Shown here in pieces: positions 9,747-22,735 of a stretch of DNA of 64,000 nt. Under the pieces are notes generated by a model. That model was not told the origin of the DNA. It did no database searches and saw nothing but the letters and a program-made list of their open reading frames with translations. The DNA comes from Lolium rigidum (taxonomy: Eukaryota; Streptophyta; Magnoliopsida; Poales; Poaceae): the NCBI RefSeq assembly GCF_022539505.1, contig NC_061514.1:221487837-221551836 (forward strand). The letters are read 5' to 3'. Made by a program: the position numbers and the translations under genes. How positions within the stretch are numbered: position 1 is the stretch's first letter; the number at the start of each line of letters is the position of its first letter.

Positions 9747-12420
9747 ATCAAGCTTACTTATTCGTTTTCACGTGTTAAACTTGTCTAAATCTTGGTCAAA
9801 CCTAGGATTTTATCAAGATTCAAATGGGCAGAAAATTCCAAAAAAAAAACAGAAAAATGAAAAACCAAAGCACATAGTCTTGTTATGTCATATAGTAAGC
9901 ATTACATTTGATAAACAAGGTCTAGACATATTCAAACCATACAAATCATGTATCTACCCTCTAACCCCTAAACTATGTCTTATGAAGTCAAGCATGAAGA
10001 GAAGTGGTTTTGGGTTTCAAACATGGAAATTTCAAACACCTCCCAAAAACTTCATTTTAGAGTGACTAAGAAGGATACATGCTTCCCTTTTCATTTTCAT
10101 GTTTTAAACTTGTTTAAATCTTGGTCAATCCTAGTATTTGACCAAGATTCAAATGGGCATCAAAATTTAAAAAAATCACAAAAATGAAAAACCAATGCAC
10201 ATAGTTTTTCTTATGTCATATAGTAAGCATTCAAGTTCATAAACAAGGTCTATACATATTCAAACCAGACAAATCATGTATCTATACCCCTAACCCCTAA
10301 ACTCTGTCTCATGAAGTCAAGCATGAAGAGAATTGGTTTTGGGTTTCAAACATGGAAATTCAAAAACCTCCCAAAAAGCTTCATTTTAGAGTGACTAAGA
10401 AGGATCCATGCTTACCTTTGCATTTTCATATTTTAAACTTGTTTAAATCATTGTCAACCCTAGGATTTGACCAAGATACAAATGGGCACAAAATTAAAAA
10501 AATCAGAAAAATGAAAAACAAAAGCACATAGTCTTCTTGTGTCATATCGTAAGCATTCAAGTTGATAAACAAGGTCTAGATATATCCAAACCAGACAAAT
10601 CATGTATCTACCCCATGTCGATCTTATGAAGTCTAGCATGAAGAGAAGCCGTTTTGGGTTTCAAACATGGAAATTTCATGAACATCCCAAAAGCTTCATT
10701 TTAGAGTGACTAAGAAGGATCTAGGCTTACCTTTTCATTTTCATGTTTTAAACTTGTTTAAATCCTGGTCAAATCAAGGATTTGACCAAGATTCATATGG
10801 ACATAAAATAAATATAAAAAAATGAAAAACCAAAGCACATAGTCTTCTTATGTCATATAGTAAACATTAACGTTGATAAACAAGGTCTAGACATATTCAG
10901 ACTAGACAAATCATGTATCTACCCCCTAACCCCTAAACTCTGTCTTATGAAGTCAAGCATGAAGAGAAGTGCATAGTTTGGGTTTCAAACATGGAAATTT
11001 AAAAAAACTCCCAAAAACTTCATTTTAGAGTGACTAAGAAGGATACATTCTCCCCTTTTCATTTTCATGTTTATACTTGTTTAAATCTTGGTCAAACCTA
11101 GGATTTTACAAGATTCAAATGTGCATCAAAATTCCAAAAAAAACAGATAACTGAAAAACCAAAGCACATAGTTTTCTTATGTCATATAGTAAGCATTAAA
11201 GTTGATAAACAAGGCCTAGACATATTCAAACAAGAAAAATCATGTATCTACCCCTACCCCTAAACTCTGTCTTATGTAGTTAAGCATGAAGAGAAGTGGT
11301 TTTGGGTTTCAAACATGGAAATTTCAAAAACCTACCAAAAGCTTTATTTTAGAGTGACTAAGAAGGATCCATGCTTACCTTTTCATTTTCATATTTTAAA
11401 CTTATTTAAATCATTGTCAAGCCTAGGATTTGACCAAGATTCAAATGGGCATAAAATTAAAAAAGATTAGAAAAATGAAAAACAAAAGCACATAGTATTC
11501 TTATGTCATATATATAGTAAGCATTCAAAAGTTGATAAACAAGGTCTAGACATATTCAAATAATACAAATCGTGTATCTACCCCTAACCCTAAACTCTGT
11601 CTTATGAAGTCAAGCATGAAGACAAGTGGTTTTTGGTTTCAAACACGGAAATTTCAAAAACCTCCCAAAAGCTTCATTTTAGAGTGACTAATTAAGAAGG
11701 ATCCAGGCTTACCTTTTCATTTTCATGTTTTAAACTTGTTTAAATCTTGGTCAAACCTAGGATTTGACCAATATTCAAATGGGCATAAAATAAAAAATAA
11801 AAAACCAAAGCACATAGTCTTCTTATGTCATGTAGTAATCATTCAAGTTCATAAACAAGGTCTAGACATATTCAAACCAGACAAATCATGTACCCCCTAA
11901 CCCTAAACTCTATCTCATATATGAAGTCAAGCACGAAGAGAAGTGTGGTTTTGGGTTTCAAACATGTAAATTTCAAAAACCTCCCAAAAGCTTCATTTTA
12001 ATTAGACTTACTTTTAAATTAAGAAGGATCTAGGATTAATTACATTTTCATTGTCATGTTTTAAACTTGTTTAAATCTTGGTCAAACCTGGGATTTGACC
12101 AAGATTCAAATGGGCATAAAAATTCAGAAAAAAAATCGAAAGAATGAAAAACCAAAGCACATAGCCTTCATATGTCATATAGTAAGCATTCAAATTGATA
12201 AACAAGGTCTAGACATATTCAAACCAGAAAAATCATGTATCTAGCCCTAAGGCCTAACCCTAAACTCTGTCTTATGAAGTCAAGCATGAAGAGAAGTGCT
12301 TTTGGGTTTCAAACATGGAAATTTCAAAAACCTCCCAAAAGCTACATTTTAGAGCGACTAAGAAGGATCGATGCTTACCTTTTCATTGTCATGTTTTAAA
12401 CTTATTTGAATCTCGGTCAA
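9747..12420 (+). repeat. Tandem-repeat array I, forward monomers
   Basis: About eight monomers of roughly 320-340 bp. Landmarks in each are TAGTAAGCATTCAAGTTGAT, CAAGGTCTAGACATATTCAAA, ATCATGTATCTACCCC, CTAACCCTAAACTCTGTC, TTTTGGGTTTCAAACATGG, TTAGAGTGACTAAGAAGGAT, TTTAAACTTGTTTAAA and a dyad with arms CTTGGTCAAA and TTTGACCAAG. The first copy is a variant (ACTTATTCGTTTTCACGTG) that recurs at the far end of the inverted part (about 12970-13015) and at 48013. I do not recognise the family. Confidence 0.9.
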
Positions 12421-13020
12421 ATCCTAGGTTTGACCAAGATTTAAACAAGTTTAAAACATGAAAATGAAACGGGAAGTCTGTATCCTTCTTAGTCACTCTA
12501 AAATGAAGCTTTTGGGATGTTCTTGAAATTTCCATGGTTGACTTCATAAGACGGAGTTTAGGGTTAGGGTAGACATATACATGATTTGTCTTGTTTGATT
12601 ATGTCTAGACCTTGTTTATCAACTTTAATGCTTACTATATGACATAAGAAAACTATTTGGTTTTGTTTTTCATTTTTCTATTTTTTTTAAAATTTTGATG
12701 CCCATTTGAATCTTGTCAAATCCTAGGCTTGACCAAGATAATTTAAATACGTTTAAAACATGAAATGAAAAGGGAAGCATGTATCCTTCTTAATCACTAT
12801 AAAATGAAGTTTTTGGGAGGTTTTTGAAATTTCCATGTTTGAAACCCAAAACCACTTCTCTTCATGCTTGACTTCATAAGACAGAGTATGTGATTTGGTT
12901 TTTAATTTTTATGTTTTTTTTCTTCCCTTTTGAATCTTGGTCAAATCCTAGGTTTGACCAAAATTTAGACAAGTTTAACACATGAAAACGAATAAGTAAG
13001 CTTGGATCCTTCTTAGTCAC
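12421..13020 (-). repeat. Tandem-repeat array I, inverted monomers
   Basis: From about 12430 the same monomers run in reverse complement (about two copies), making a long palindrome with the forward copies to the left. The switch falls exactly in the CCTAGG dyad of a monomer, with no spacer. The last copy carries the same terminal variant as the first forward copy. Confidence 0.85.
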
Positions 13021-13335
13021 TCCAAAATGTACCAATTGATAGATGTGTTAACTTTGCTTCATGAAAAAATAATGTCATGTAAATGAGTTAACTTGGATTT
13101 CCTACCCTTGAATCCATAGGAAACTTTTTTCTAATGCACTATAATAATCAATAGAGTTTTTACACCAACAGTTCTGTCACTTACGTGTGGTTCCCACTTA
13201 TGAGGTCCCACACTTCAGTGAGCACAAGTCACGTGCAATAGGTACGCAAACTCCCAGCCATCTTCTTTGTCAAGAGAAGACGCATCAGGATGTGTATCGG
13301 TTGTCCCTCTCACAAAAGAAAAATCCTATTAACAG
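13020..13335 (-). repeat. Array-associated leader sequence, reverse copy
   Basis: This is the reverse complement of the sequences at 47690-48000, 24185-24465 and 28085-28365. It joins a monomer at GGAGTGACTAAGAAGGATC. Shared landmarks include CCTATGGATTCAAGGGTAGG, the splice-donor-like ACACGTAAGTGACAG and GATGCGTCTTCTCTTGACAA. Confidence 0.85.
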
Positions 13336-13504
13336 AGGTTCGAGTGACGCCAAACATCCAAATCCAGATGCATCCCAACTTGCTACTATCTCCTTCCCTA
13401 ATTACGATACATATATTTTTTCAGCCAAGTCAAAATTCAAAAGATTGAGGAACTCTACATAAAAAATATCAACATCTACAATTTTAGAAGCACATACTAC
13501 GAAA

Positions 13505-13534
13505 GTATTATTCAGAGGGGGTACTGAATAATAC
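13505..13534. repeat. Perfect 11-bp hairpin
   Basis: Arms GTATTATTCAG and CTGAATAATAC flank the loop AGGGGGTA. No role is known. Confidence 0.6.
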
Positions 13535-13669
13535 GTTTTTATCGAGTACAAATAATGTCAGTTGGAACTAGACTTGTAAGGCACATGGCCACAAATCTTT
13601 CGTCAGAAGAGTCGAATCTGCAAATCAGTAGTTACAAAAGCGACCCAGCTTAGGGATGGATAATATGAC

Positions 13670-13762
13670 TTAGGCAATATAAACGTTAAAATATATGTAT
13701 CTTGACATATTTCAGTTGTAGATACATCCATTTTAACATCAAGTAATATGGATCGGAGGACT
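13670..13762. mobile_element. Stowaway-like MITE remnant
   Basis: TATGTATCTTGACATATTTC, TAGATACATCCATTTTAAC and AAGTAATATGGATCGGAGG follow the usual right-half layout of grass Stowaway elements. The terminal GGGAGTA is lost and the left end is degenerate. Confidence 0.5.
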
Positions 13763-13898
13763 AGCTAAAGAACAATGAGAGTCAGTGCTTCTCTCCCCCA
13801 GCCTACCTGGCGGAGCGGCCCTCCATCAGGTCAGGTGGTGATTCCGCTTCTCTCCCTGGAAGTCCTTATCCCCCAGCCTACTCGGCGACGTGCGCTCC

Positions 13899-14751
13899 TC
13901 AGCTACCTCCGTGAGGGCGCCTCGGTGACCTACGCAAAGGTGGCTGGACTCGGAGCACATCGACTTCCTTCTGCGGTGCCTGGATTGGATCGACCATCCC
14001 GCGCGTGTCCTCCACCATATTGTTTTTCTTCAAGATGTTGTCATCCATCATCTTCTTCACCGCATCATGTTGGGTGTTGAGGCTCCCGTTGAGAGCTTGA
14101 ACGCACTTGTTTGATAGCTCGACGTTTTCTTCGCGAAGAAAGCCGCACTCGATCTTAAGCATCAAATTCTCGCCCTTAAGCTTCTTGATGACAGTGTTCG
14201 TTTCCTCACTTGATGGAATGCTCACATCATGCAGCTTGCCCCGGCCGGTGACCTCGTCCTTCAAAGTATCGAGATCATCGCGAAAGTTGGAGGCGAGTTG
14301 CACGAGAGTTTTAAGCTCATCTCTGAAACACGTCGACGCTTCCTGCATGGCAATATCATCAGTACCAAACAAAGTGACGAGAGGAAGACGAAAATGTCCA
14401 ATCAGTGGTAACCTCTAAGCGCACGAGACATGGGTTGAAGTCGTCATGAGAAGATGGCAGGGTGCGTCGTGGGGCACTGAGATATGTATAAAAAGGATTA
14501 ATACGGAATAAAGAGTTGGGACCTCCGGGCCAGGAAGAATCAAGAAACATGGCGATGGAAACTAACCAGGAATGTTCGACCGCACAACGGACGCCGTTCC
14601 GAGACGAGCGCGAAGCAGGGCCTTCATTTTCTGGCGGGTCCTTTCTCGCGGCCAGCATCTGGATAGACCGTCGGCGGGAACTCTCCGCGTCCCTGGTCAA
14701 CACTAGATGGTGCTTCTTCAAGCGAGATGGTGGCCTTGACTTCGGAGGCAT
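13899..14751 (-). CDS. Coiled-coil protein gene, paralogue of the one at 5149-6318
   Basis: Exon 1 14751-14567 (61 codons plus 2 nt, donor TG|GTTAGT), exon 2 14476-14413 (after CTCAG|, ends GAG|GTTACC), exon 3 14342-13899 (after ATGCAG|, to the stop), giving about 230 residues. Exon 1 is basic (PPKSRPPSRLKKHHLVLTRD). Exon 2 ends SSHDDFNPCLVRLE, matching SSDDFNPALPRRNE in the paralogue. Exon 3 starts with GAAGC- in both genes and is a coiled coil (FRDELKTLVQLASNFRDDLD, LKGENLMLKIECGFLREENV). Intron phases (2, then 0) are identical in both genes. No enzyme motif is visible and the function is unknown. A weak TATA-like TTTTAATAG lies about 60 bp upstream on the minus strand. Confidence 0.6.
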
Positions 14752-15699
14752 CGCGGGAAGTGGAAGGAGACTGGAAGTATAGCAAGAAGGGAATGGAAGA
14801 AGTACTCCCCCCTATTAAAACCAGACAGCCATCTCCTGCCCTCGCTTCGAGCAACCTGGTCCGCCCATCCTAAATCAACGGCCGAGAGGGGGCTCCCTTG
14901 CGAACTCAGATCCAGTGACTTACCCAACAGAAGTTACCATGAACTTTACCTATACGAGCCATCAGATTAAGATCCAACGCACATGGTTGATCTAAAATTT
15001 GAAACTAAAATTTATGTTGCTCAGAAAAAAAAGAAAATCCCTTTATCGAAAAAAAAACTTTACATTAAGACGAAGTTGCATGGTGACTTCTCTTACTGAA
15101 GTCACTGGATCTCAGTCCCTGGTCAGGACTCGGGAGAAGAAGCAAATGAATCGAGAGCGGTCCGGAGTAGTACGTATGCTTCAACACAGGGACATTCTAT
15201 CCTGTCCGTCCACCGTAAATCAACGGGACAGAGCGGCTACCTTCTCTTCGAAGGCTCTGGCGCGCAACCCGAGGAATGGACATCTGTCGGCTAGTATAGA
15301 ATTTTATAGCACGCCATTAATCGAGCTAGCAGCTGTACTACTGACTACTAGTACTACTCTGATGGACGTCCAAAGCTCTGAATAGTCAGTGGAAACAATG
15401 AACGCCAGGGTAGTACTGTAGTAGTGAAGCAATGGGGATTATCTGGAGCAAGTACGGAGTACCGAGTACAGTACTACAAAAGTGCTGTTCGTTGTTTTCG
15501 CAGTTCATTTTAGCGTAACGTCCAGGTACAAAAATGTGGGTTTTCTGGAGCAAGTACTGCTGCGCATTGATATAGTGTGCACGTGATGTCTGGTGCCCAG
15601 CTGCATATAAAATCACCATGGTACATATTTGATGGATTAAATTTAACTACTCCTACGTTATCACTTCTAAAATGATTGATATGGATTATCAAGATTTGC
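14752..15699. other. Intergenic stretch before array II
   Basis: Probably includes the promoter of the minus-strand coiled-coil gene. An ORF at 14999-15385 has no recognisable features. The sequence enters the repeat array abruptly at about 15700 (TATGTCATATAGTAAGC). Confidence 0.4.
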
Positions 15700-17820
15700 A
15701 TATGTCATATAGTAAGCATTCAAGTTGATAAACAAGGTTTAGACATATTCTAACCAGAAAAATCATGTATCTAGCCCTAACCCCTAAACTATGTCTTATG
15801 AAGTCAAATATGAAGAGAAGTGGTTTTGGGTTTCAAACATGGAAATTTCAAAAACCTCCCAAAAGCTTCATTTTAGAGTGATTAAGAAGGATCCGGACTT
15901 ACCTTTTCATTTTCATGTTTTAAACTTGTTTAAATCTTGGTCAAACCTAGGATTTGACCAAGATTCAAATGGACTTAAAAAAATCAGGAAGAATGAAAAA
16001 CCAAAGAACATAGCCTTCTTATTTAATATATAGTAAGCATTCAAGTTGATAAACAAGGTCTAGACATATTCAAACCAAAAAAATCATGTATCTACACCTA
16101 ACCATAAACTCTGTCTTAAGTGGTTTTGGGTTTCAAACATGGAAATTTCACAAACCTCCCAAAAGCTTCATTAAACGAGTGACTAAGGAGGATCCAGGCT
16201 TACCTTTTCATTTCCATTTTTTAAACTTGTTTAAATCTTGGTCAATCCTAGGATTTGACCAAGATTCAAATGGGCATAAAAAATCAGAAAAATGAAAAAC
16301 CAAATAACATAGCCTTCTTATGTCATATATATAGTAAGCATTCAAGTTGATAAACAAGGTCTAGGCATATTCAAACCAGAAAAAAGCATGTATCTACCCC
16401 TAACAATAAACTCTGTCTTATGAAGCCAAGCATGAAGAGAAGTGGTTTTGGGTTAATTTCAAACATGGAAATTTCAAAAACCTCCCAAAAGATTCATTTT
16501 AGAGTGACTAAGAAGGATCCATGCTTACCTTTTCATTTTCATGTTTTAAACTTGTTTAAACCTTGGTTAAACCTAGGATTTGACCAAGATTCAAATGGGC
16601 GTAAAAATTCATAAAAAATCAAAAAATGAAAAACCAAAGCACATATATAGTCTTCTTATGTCATATAGTAAGCATTCAAGTTGATAAACAAGGTCTAAAC
16701 ATATTCAAACCAGAAATATCATGTATCATATCTACCCCTAACCCTAAACTCTGTCTTATGAAGTCAAACATATGAAGAGAACTGGGGTTTTGGGTTTCAA
16801 ACATAAAAAAATTCAAGTACCTTCATTTTAGAGCTAGTGACAAATTAAGAAATGATTCATGCTTGCCTTTTCATTTTCATGTTTTAAACTTGTTTAAACC
16901 TTGGTCAAACCTAGGATTTGACCAAGATTTAAATGGGCATAAAAAATCGAAAAAAATCAAAAAATGAAAACCCAAAGCACATATGTAGCCTTCTTATGTC
17001 ATATAGTAAGCATTCAAGTTGATAAACAAGGTCTAGACATATTCAAACAAGAAAAATCATGTATCTACACCTCACCATAAACTCTATCTTAAGTGGTTTT
17101 GGGTTTCAAACTTGGAAATTTCACAAACCTCCCAAAAGCTTCATTTTACAGTGACTACTTAAGCAGGATCCAGGCTTACCTTTTCATTTTCATGTTTTAA
17201 ACTTGTTTAAATCTTGGTCAAACCTAGGATTTGACCAAGATTCAAATGGGCATAAAAATTAGAAAAAACAGAAAAAATGAAAAACCAAATAACATAGCCT
17301 TCTTATGTAATATAGTAAGCATTAGTTGATAAACAAGGTCTAGACGACATATTCAAACCAAAAAAAATGTATCTACCCCTAACCCTAAACTTTGTCTTAT
17401 AGTAAGCATTCAAGTTGATAAACAAGGTCTAGACATATTCAAACAAGAAAAATCATCTATCTACCCTTAACCATAAACTCTTTCTTATGAAGTCAAACAT
17501 GAAGAGAAGTGGTTTTGGGTTTCAAACATAAAATTTCAAGTACCTCCCAAAAGCTTCATTTTAGAGTGAATAGTTAAGAATGATTCATGCTTACCATTCC
17601 ATTTTGATGTTTTAAACTTGTTTCAATCTTGGTCAAACCTAGGATTTGACCAAGATTCAAATGGGTTTAACAATTAAAAAAATTAGAAAAATTAAAAATT
17701 AAAGCACATAGTATTCTTATGTCACATAGTAAGCATTCAAATTGATAAACAAGGTCTAGACATATTCAAACTAGAAAAATCATCTATCTACCCTTAACCA
17801 TAAACTCTGTCTTATGAAGT
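15700..17820 (+). repeat. Tandem-repeat array II, irregular monomers
   Basis: About six forward monomers of the family described at 9747-12420, with more divergence between neighbours. Several have indels (for example around 16790-16860 and 17340-17420). Confidence 0.9.
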
Positions 17821-20800
17821 CAAACATGAAGAGAAGTGGTTTTGGGTTTCAAACATAAAAATTCAAGTACCTCCCAAAAGCTTCATTTTAGAGTGAATAA
17901 TTAAGAATGATTCATGCTTACCTTTCCATTTTGATGTTTTAAACTTGTTTCAATCTTGGTCAAACCTAGGACTTGTCCAAGATTCAAATGGGTTTAACAA
18001 TTAAAAAATAGAAAAATGAAAAAGCAAAGCACATAGTATTCTTATGTCATATAGTAAGCATTCAAGTTGATAAACAAGGTCTATACATATTCAAACCAGA
18101 AAAAAGCATGTATCTACCCATGCATAACCCTATACTTTGTCTTCTGAAGTCAAGCATGAAGAGAAGTGGATTTGGGTTTCAAACATGGAAATTTCAAAAA
18201 CCTCCCAAAAGCTTCATTTTAGAGTGACTAAGAAGGATCCAGGCTTACCTTTTCATTTTCATGTTTTAAACTTGTTTAAATCTTGGTCAAACCTAGGATT
18301 TGACCAAGATTCAAATGGGCATAAAATTTCAAAAAAAAAAATCAAAAACCAAAGCACATAGCCTTTTTATGTCATATAATGAGCATTCAAGTTGATAAAC
18401 ATGGTCTAGACATATTAAAACTAGAAAAATCATGTATTTACCCTAGCCCTAACCCTAAACTCTATCTTATGAAGTCAAACATGAAGAGAAGTGGTTTTGG
18501 GTTTCAAACATGGAAATTTCAAAAACCTCCCAAAAACATCATCTTAGAGTGACTAAGAAGGTTCCATATATGCTTACCTTTTCATTTTCTTGTTTTAAAT
18601 TAACTAGTTTAAATCTTGGTCAAACATAGGATTTGACCAAGATTAATTCAAATGGGCATAAACATTCAGACAAAATTTAAAAATAGGAAACCAACGGACA
18701 CATATAGTCTTGTTATGTCATATAGTAAGCATTCAAGTTGATAAACAAGCATGTCTAGACATATTCAAACCCGACAAATCATGTATCTACCCCCTAACCC
18801 TAAACTAGATCTGTCTTAATGAAGTCAAGCATGAAGAGAAATGGTTTTGGGTTTCAAACATGGAAATTTCTAGACCCCCGACCCCAAAGCTTCATTTTAG
18901 AGTGACTAAGAAGGATCCAGGCTTACCTTTCATTTTCATGTTTTAAGCTTGTTTAAATCTTGGTCAAACCTAGGATTTGACCAAGATTCAAATGGGCATA
19001 AAAATTCAAAAAATAAAAAAATGAAAGACCAAAGCACATTGTATAGCCTTCTTATGTCATATATATATATATATAGTAAGCCTTCAAGTTGATGAACAAG
19101 CTAGGTCTAGACATATTCAAAACAGAAAAAAGCATGTATCTACCCCCTAACCCTTAACTATGTCTTATGAAGTCAAGCATGAAGAGAAGTGGTTTTGGGT
19201 TTCAAACATGGAAATTTCGAAAACTTCCCAAAAGCTTAATTTTAGAGTGAATAAGAAGGATCCAAGCTTACCTTTTCATTTTCAGGATTTATGCTTGTTT
19301 AAATCTTGGTCAAACATAGGATTTGACCAACACACATATAGTCTTCTTATGTCATATAGTAAGCATTCAAGTTGATAAACAAGCATGCATGTCTAGACAT
19401 ATTCAAACCCGACAAATCATGTATCTACCCCAAACCCTAAACTCTGTCTTATGAAGTCAAACATGAAGAGAAGTGGTTTTGGGTTTCAAACATAAAAATT
19501 CAAGTACCTCCCAAAAGCTTCATTTTAGAGTGAATAATTAAGAATGATTCATGCTTACCTTTCCATTTTGATGTTTTAAACTTGTTTCAATCTTGGTCAA
19601 ACCTAGGACTTGTCCAAGATTCAAATGGGTTTAACAATTAAAAAATAGAAAAATGAAAAAGCAAAGCACATAGTATTCTTATGTCATATAGTAAGCATTC
19701 AAGTTGATAAACAAGGTCTATACATATTCAAACCAGAAAAAGCATGTATCTACCCATGCATAACCCTATACTTTGTCTTCTGAAGTCAAGCATGAAGAGA
19801 AGTGGATTTGGGTTTCAAACATGGAAATTTCAAAAACCTCCCAAAAGCTTCATTTTAGAGTGACTAAGAAGGATCCAGGCTTACCTTTTCATTTTCATGT
19901 TTTAAACTTGTTTAAATCTTGGTCAAACCTAGGATTTGACCAAGATTCAAATGGGCATAAAATTTCAAAAAAAAAATCAAAAACCAAAGCACATAGCCTT
20001 TTTATGTCATATAATGAGCATTCAAGTTGATAAACATGGTCTAGACATATTAAAACTAGAAAAATCATGTATTTACCCTAGCCCTAACCCTAAACTCTAT
20101 CTTATGAAGTCAAACATGAAGAGAAGTGGTTTTGGGTTTCAAACATGGAAATTTCAAAAACATCCCAAAAACATCATCTTAGAGTGACTAAGAAGGTTCC
20201 ATATATGCTTACCTTTTCATTTTCTTGTTTTAAATTAACTAGTTTAAATCTTGGTCAAACATAGGATTTGACCAAGATTAATTCAAATGGGCATAAACAT
20301 TTAGACAAAATTTAAAAATAGGAAACCAACGGACACATATAGTCTTGTTATGTCATATAGTAAGCATTCAAGTTGATAAACAAGCATGTCTAGACATATT
20401 CAAACCCGACAAATCATGTATCTACCCCTAACCCTAAACTAGATCTGTCTTAATGAAGTTAAGCATGAAGAGAAATGGTTTTGGGTTTCAAACATGGAAA
20501 TTTCTAGACCCCTGACCCCAAAGCTTCATTTTAGAGTGACTAAGAAGGATCCAGGCTTACCTTTCATTTTAATGTTTTAAGCTTGTTTAAATCTTGGTCA
20601 AACCTAGGATTTGACCAAGATTCAAATGGGCATAAAAATTGAAAAAAATTAAAAAATGAAAGACCAAAGCACATTGTATAGCCTTCTTATGTCATATATA
20701 TATATATATATATAGTAAGCCTTCAAGTTGATGAACAAGCTAGGTCTAGACATATTCAAAACAGAAAAAAGCATGTATCTACCCCCTAACCCTTAACTAT

Positions 20801-22735
20801 GTCTTATGAAGTCAAGCATGAAGAGAAGTGGTTTTGGGTTTCAAACATGGAAATTTCGAAAAACTTCCCAAAAGCTTAATTTTAGAGTGAATAAGAAGGA
20901 TCCAAGCTTACCTTTTCATTTTCATGATTTATGCTTGTTTAAATCTTGGTCAAACATAGGATTTGACCAACACACATATAGTCTTCTTATGTCATATAGT
21001 AAGCATTCAAGTTGATAAACAAGCATGCATGTCTAGACATATTCAAACCCGACAAATCATGTATCTACCCCAAACCCTAAACTCTGTCTTATGAAGTCAA
21101 ACATGAAGAGAAGTGGTTTTGGGTTTCAAACATAAAAATTCAAGTACCTCCCAAAAGCTTCATTTTAGAGTGAATAATTAAGAATGATTCATGCTTACCT
21201 TTCCATTTTGATGTTTTAAATTTGTTTCAATCTTGGTCAAACCTAGGATTTGTCCAAGATTCAAATGGGTTTAACAATTAAAAAATAGAAAAATGAAAAA
21301 GCAAAGCACATAGTATTCTTATGTCATATAGTAAGCATTCAAGTTGATAAACAAGGTCTATACATATTCAAACCAGAAAAAAGCATGTATCTACCCATGC
21401 ATAACCCTATACTTTGTCTTCTGAAGTCAAGCATGAAGAGAAGTGGATTTGGGTTTCAAACATGGAAATTTCAAAAACCTCCCAAAAGCTTCATTTTAGA
21501 GTGACTAAGAAGGATCCAGGCTTACCTTTTCATTTTCATGTTTTAAACTTGTTTAAATCTTGGTCAAACCTAGGATTTGACCAAGATTCAAATGGGCATA
21601 AAATTTCAAAAAATAAAAAAATCAAAAACCAAAGCACATAGCCTTTTTATGTCATATAATGAGCATTCAAGTTGATAAACATGGTCTAGACATATTAAAA
21701 CTAGAAAAATCATGTATTTACCCTAGCCCTAACCCTAAACTCTATCTTATGAAGTCAAACATGAAGAGAAGTGGTTTTGGGTTTCAAACATGGAAATTTC
21801 AAAAACCTCCCAAAAACATCATCTTAGAGTGACTAAGAAGGTTCCATATATGCTTACCTTTTCATTTTCTTGTTTTAAATTAACTAGTTTAAATCTTGGT
21901 CAAACATAGGATTTGACCAAGATTAATTCAAATGGGCATAAACATTCGGACAAAATTTAAAAATAGGAAACCAACGGACACATATAGTCTTGTTATGTCA
22001 TATAGTAAGCATTCAAGTTGATAAACAAGCATGTCTAGACATATTCAAACCCGACAAATCATGTATCTACCCCCTAACCCTAAACTAGATCTGTCTTAAT
22101 GAAGTCAAGCATGAAGAGAAATGGTTTTGGGTTTCAAACATGGAAATTTCTAGACCCCCCGACCCCAAAGCTTCATTTTAGAGTGACTAAGAAGGATCCA
22201 GGCTTACCTTTCATTTTCATGTTTTAAGCTTGTTTAAATCTTGGTCAAACCTAGGATTTGACCAAGATTCAAATGGGCATAAAAATTCAAAAAAATTAAA
22301 AAATGAAAGACCAAAGCACATAGTATAGCCTTCTTATGTCATATATATATATATAGTAAGCCTTCAAGTTGATGAACAAGCTAGGTCTAGACATATTCAA
22401 AACAGAAAAAAGCATGTATCTACCCCCTAACCCTTAACTATGTCTTATGAAGTCAAGCATGAAGAGAAGTGGTTTTGGGTTTCAAACATGGAAATTTCAA
22501 AAACTTCCCAAAAGCTTAATTTTAGAGTGAATAAGAAGGATCCAAGCTTACCTTTTCATTTTCAGGATTTATGCTTGTTTAAATCTTGGTCAAACATAGG
22601 ATTTGACCAACACACATATAGTCTTCTTATGTCATATAGTAAGCATTCAAGTTGATAAACAAGCATGCATGTCTAGACATATTCAAACCCGACAAATCAT
22701 GTATCTACCCCAAACCCTAAACTCTGTCTTATGAA
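17820..22735 (+). repeat. Higher-order repeat: five-monomer unit of about 1.64 kb, three copies
   Basis: Monomer subtypes recur in fixed order. A (TCAAGTACCTCCC, GAATAATTAAGAATGATTC) lies at about 17845, 19480 and 21125. B (CATGCATAACCCTATAC) lies at 18120, 19755 and 21398. C (TTAGAGTGACTAAGAAGGTT) lies at 18545, 20180 and 21825. D (TTTCTAGACCCC) lies at 18867, 20500 and 22147. E (short, GATTTATGCTTG) lies at 19285, 20925 and 22567. Spacing between equivalent sites is about 1635-1645 bp. Copies are far more alike than neighbouring monomers within a copy, the definition of a higher-order repeat. Confidence 0.9.

Larger units (their letters stand above)
13336..13898. other. Stretch between array I and the second coiled-coil gene
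   Basis: Holds a perfect 11-bp hairpin (13505-13534) and a Stowaway-like MITE remnant ending at about 13762. The rest (13763-13898) is probably 3' flank of the minus-strand gene. No other gene is seen. Confidence 0.45.

Noticed and set aside
9747..13020. CRISPR-like array
   Set aside because: Monomers are over 300 bp and repeat as a whole; there are no short identical repeats with unique spacers, and the DNA is plant nuclear.
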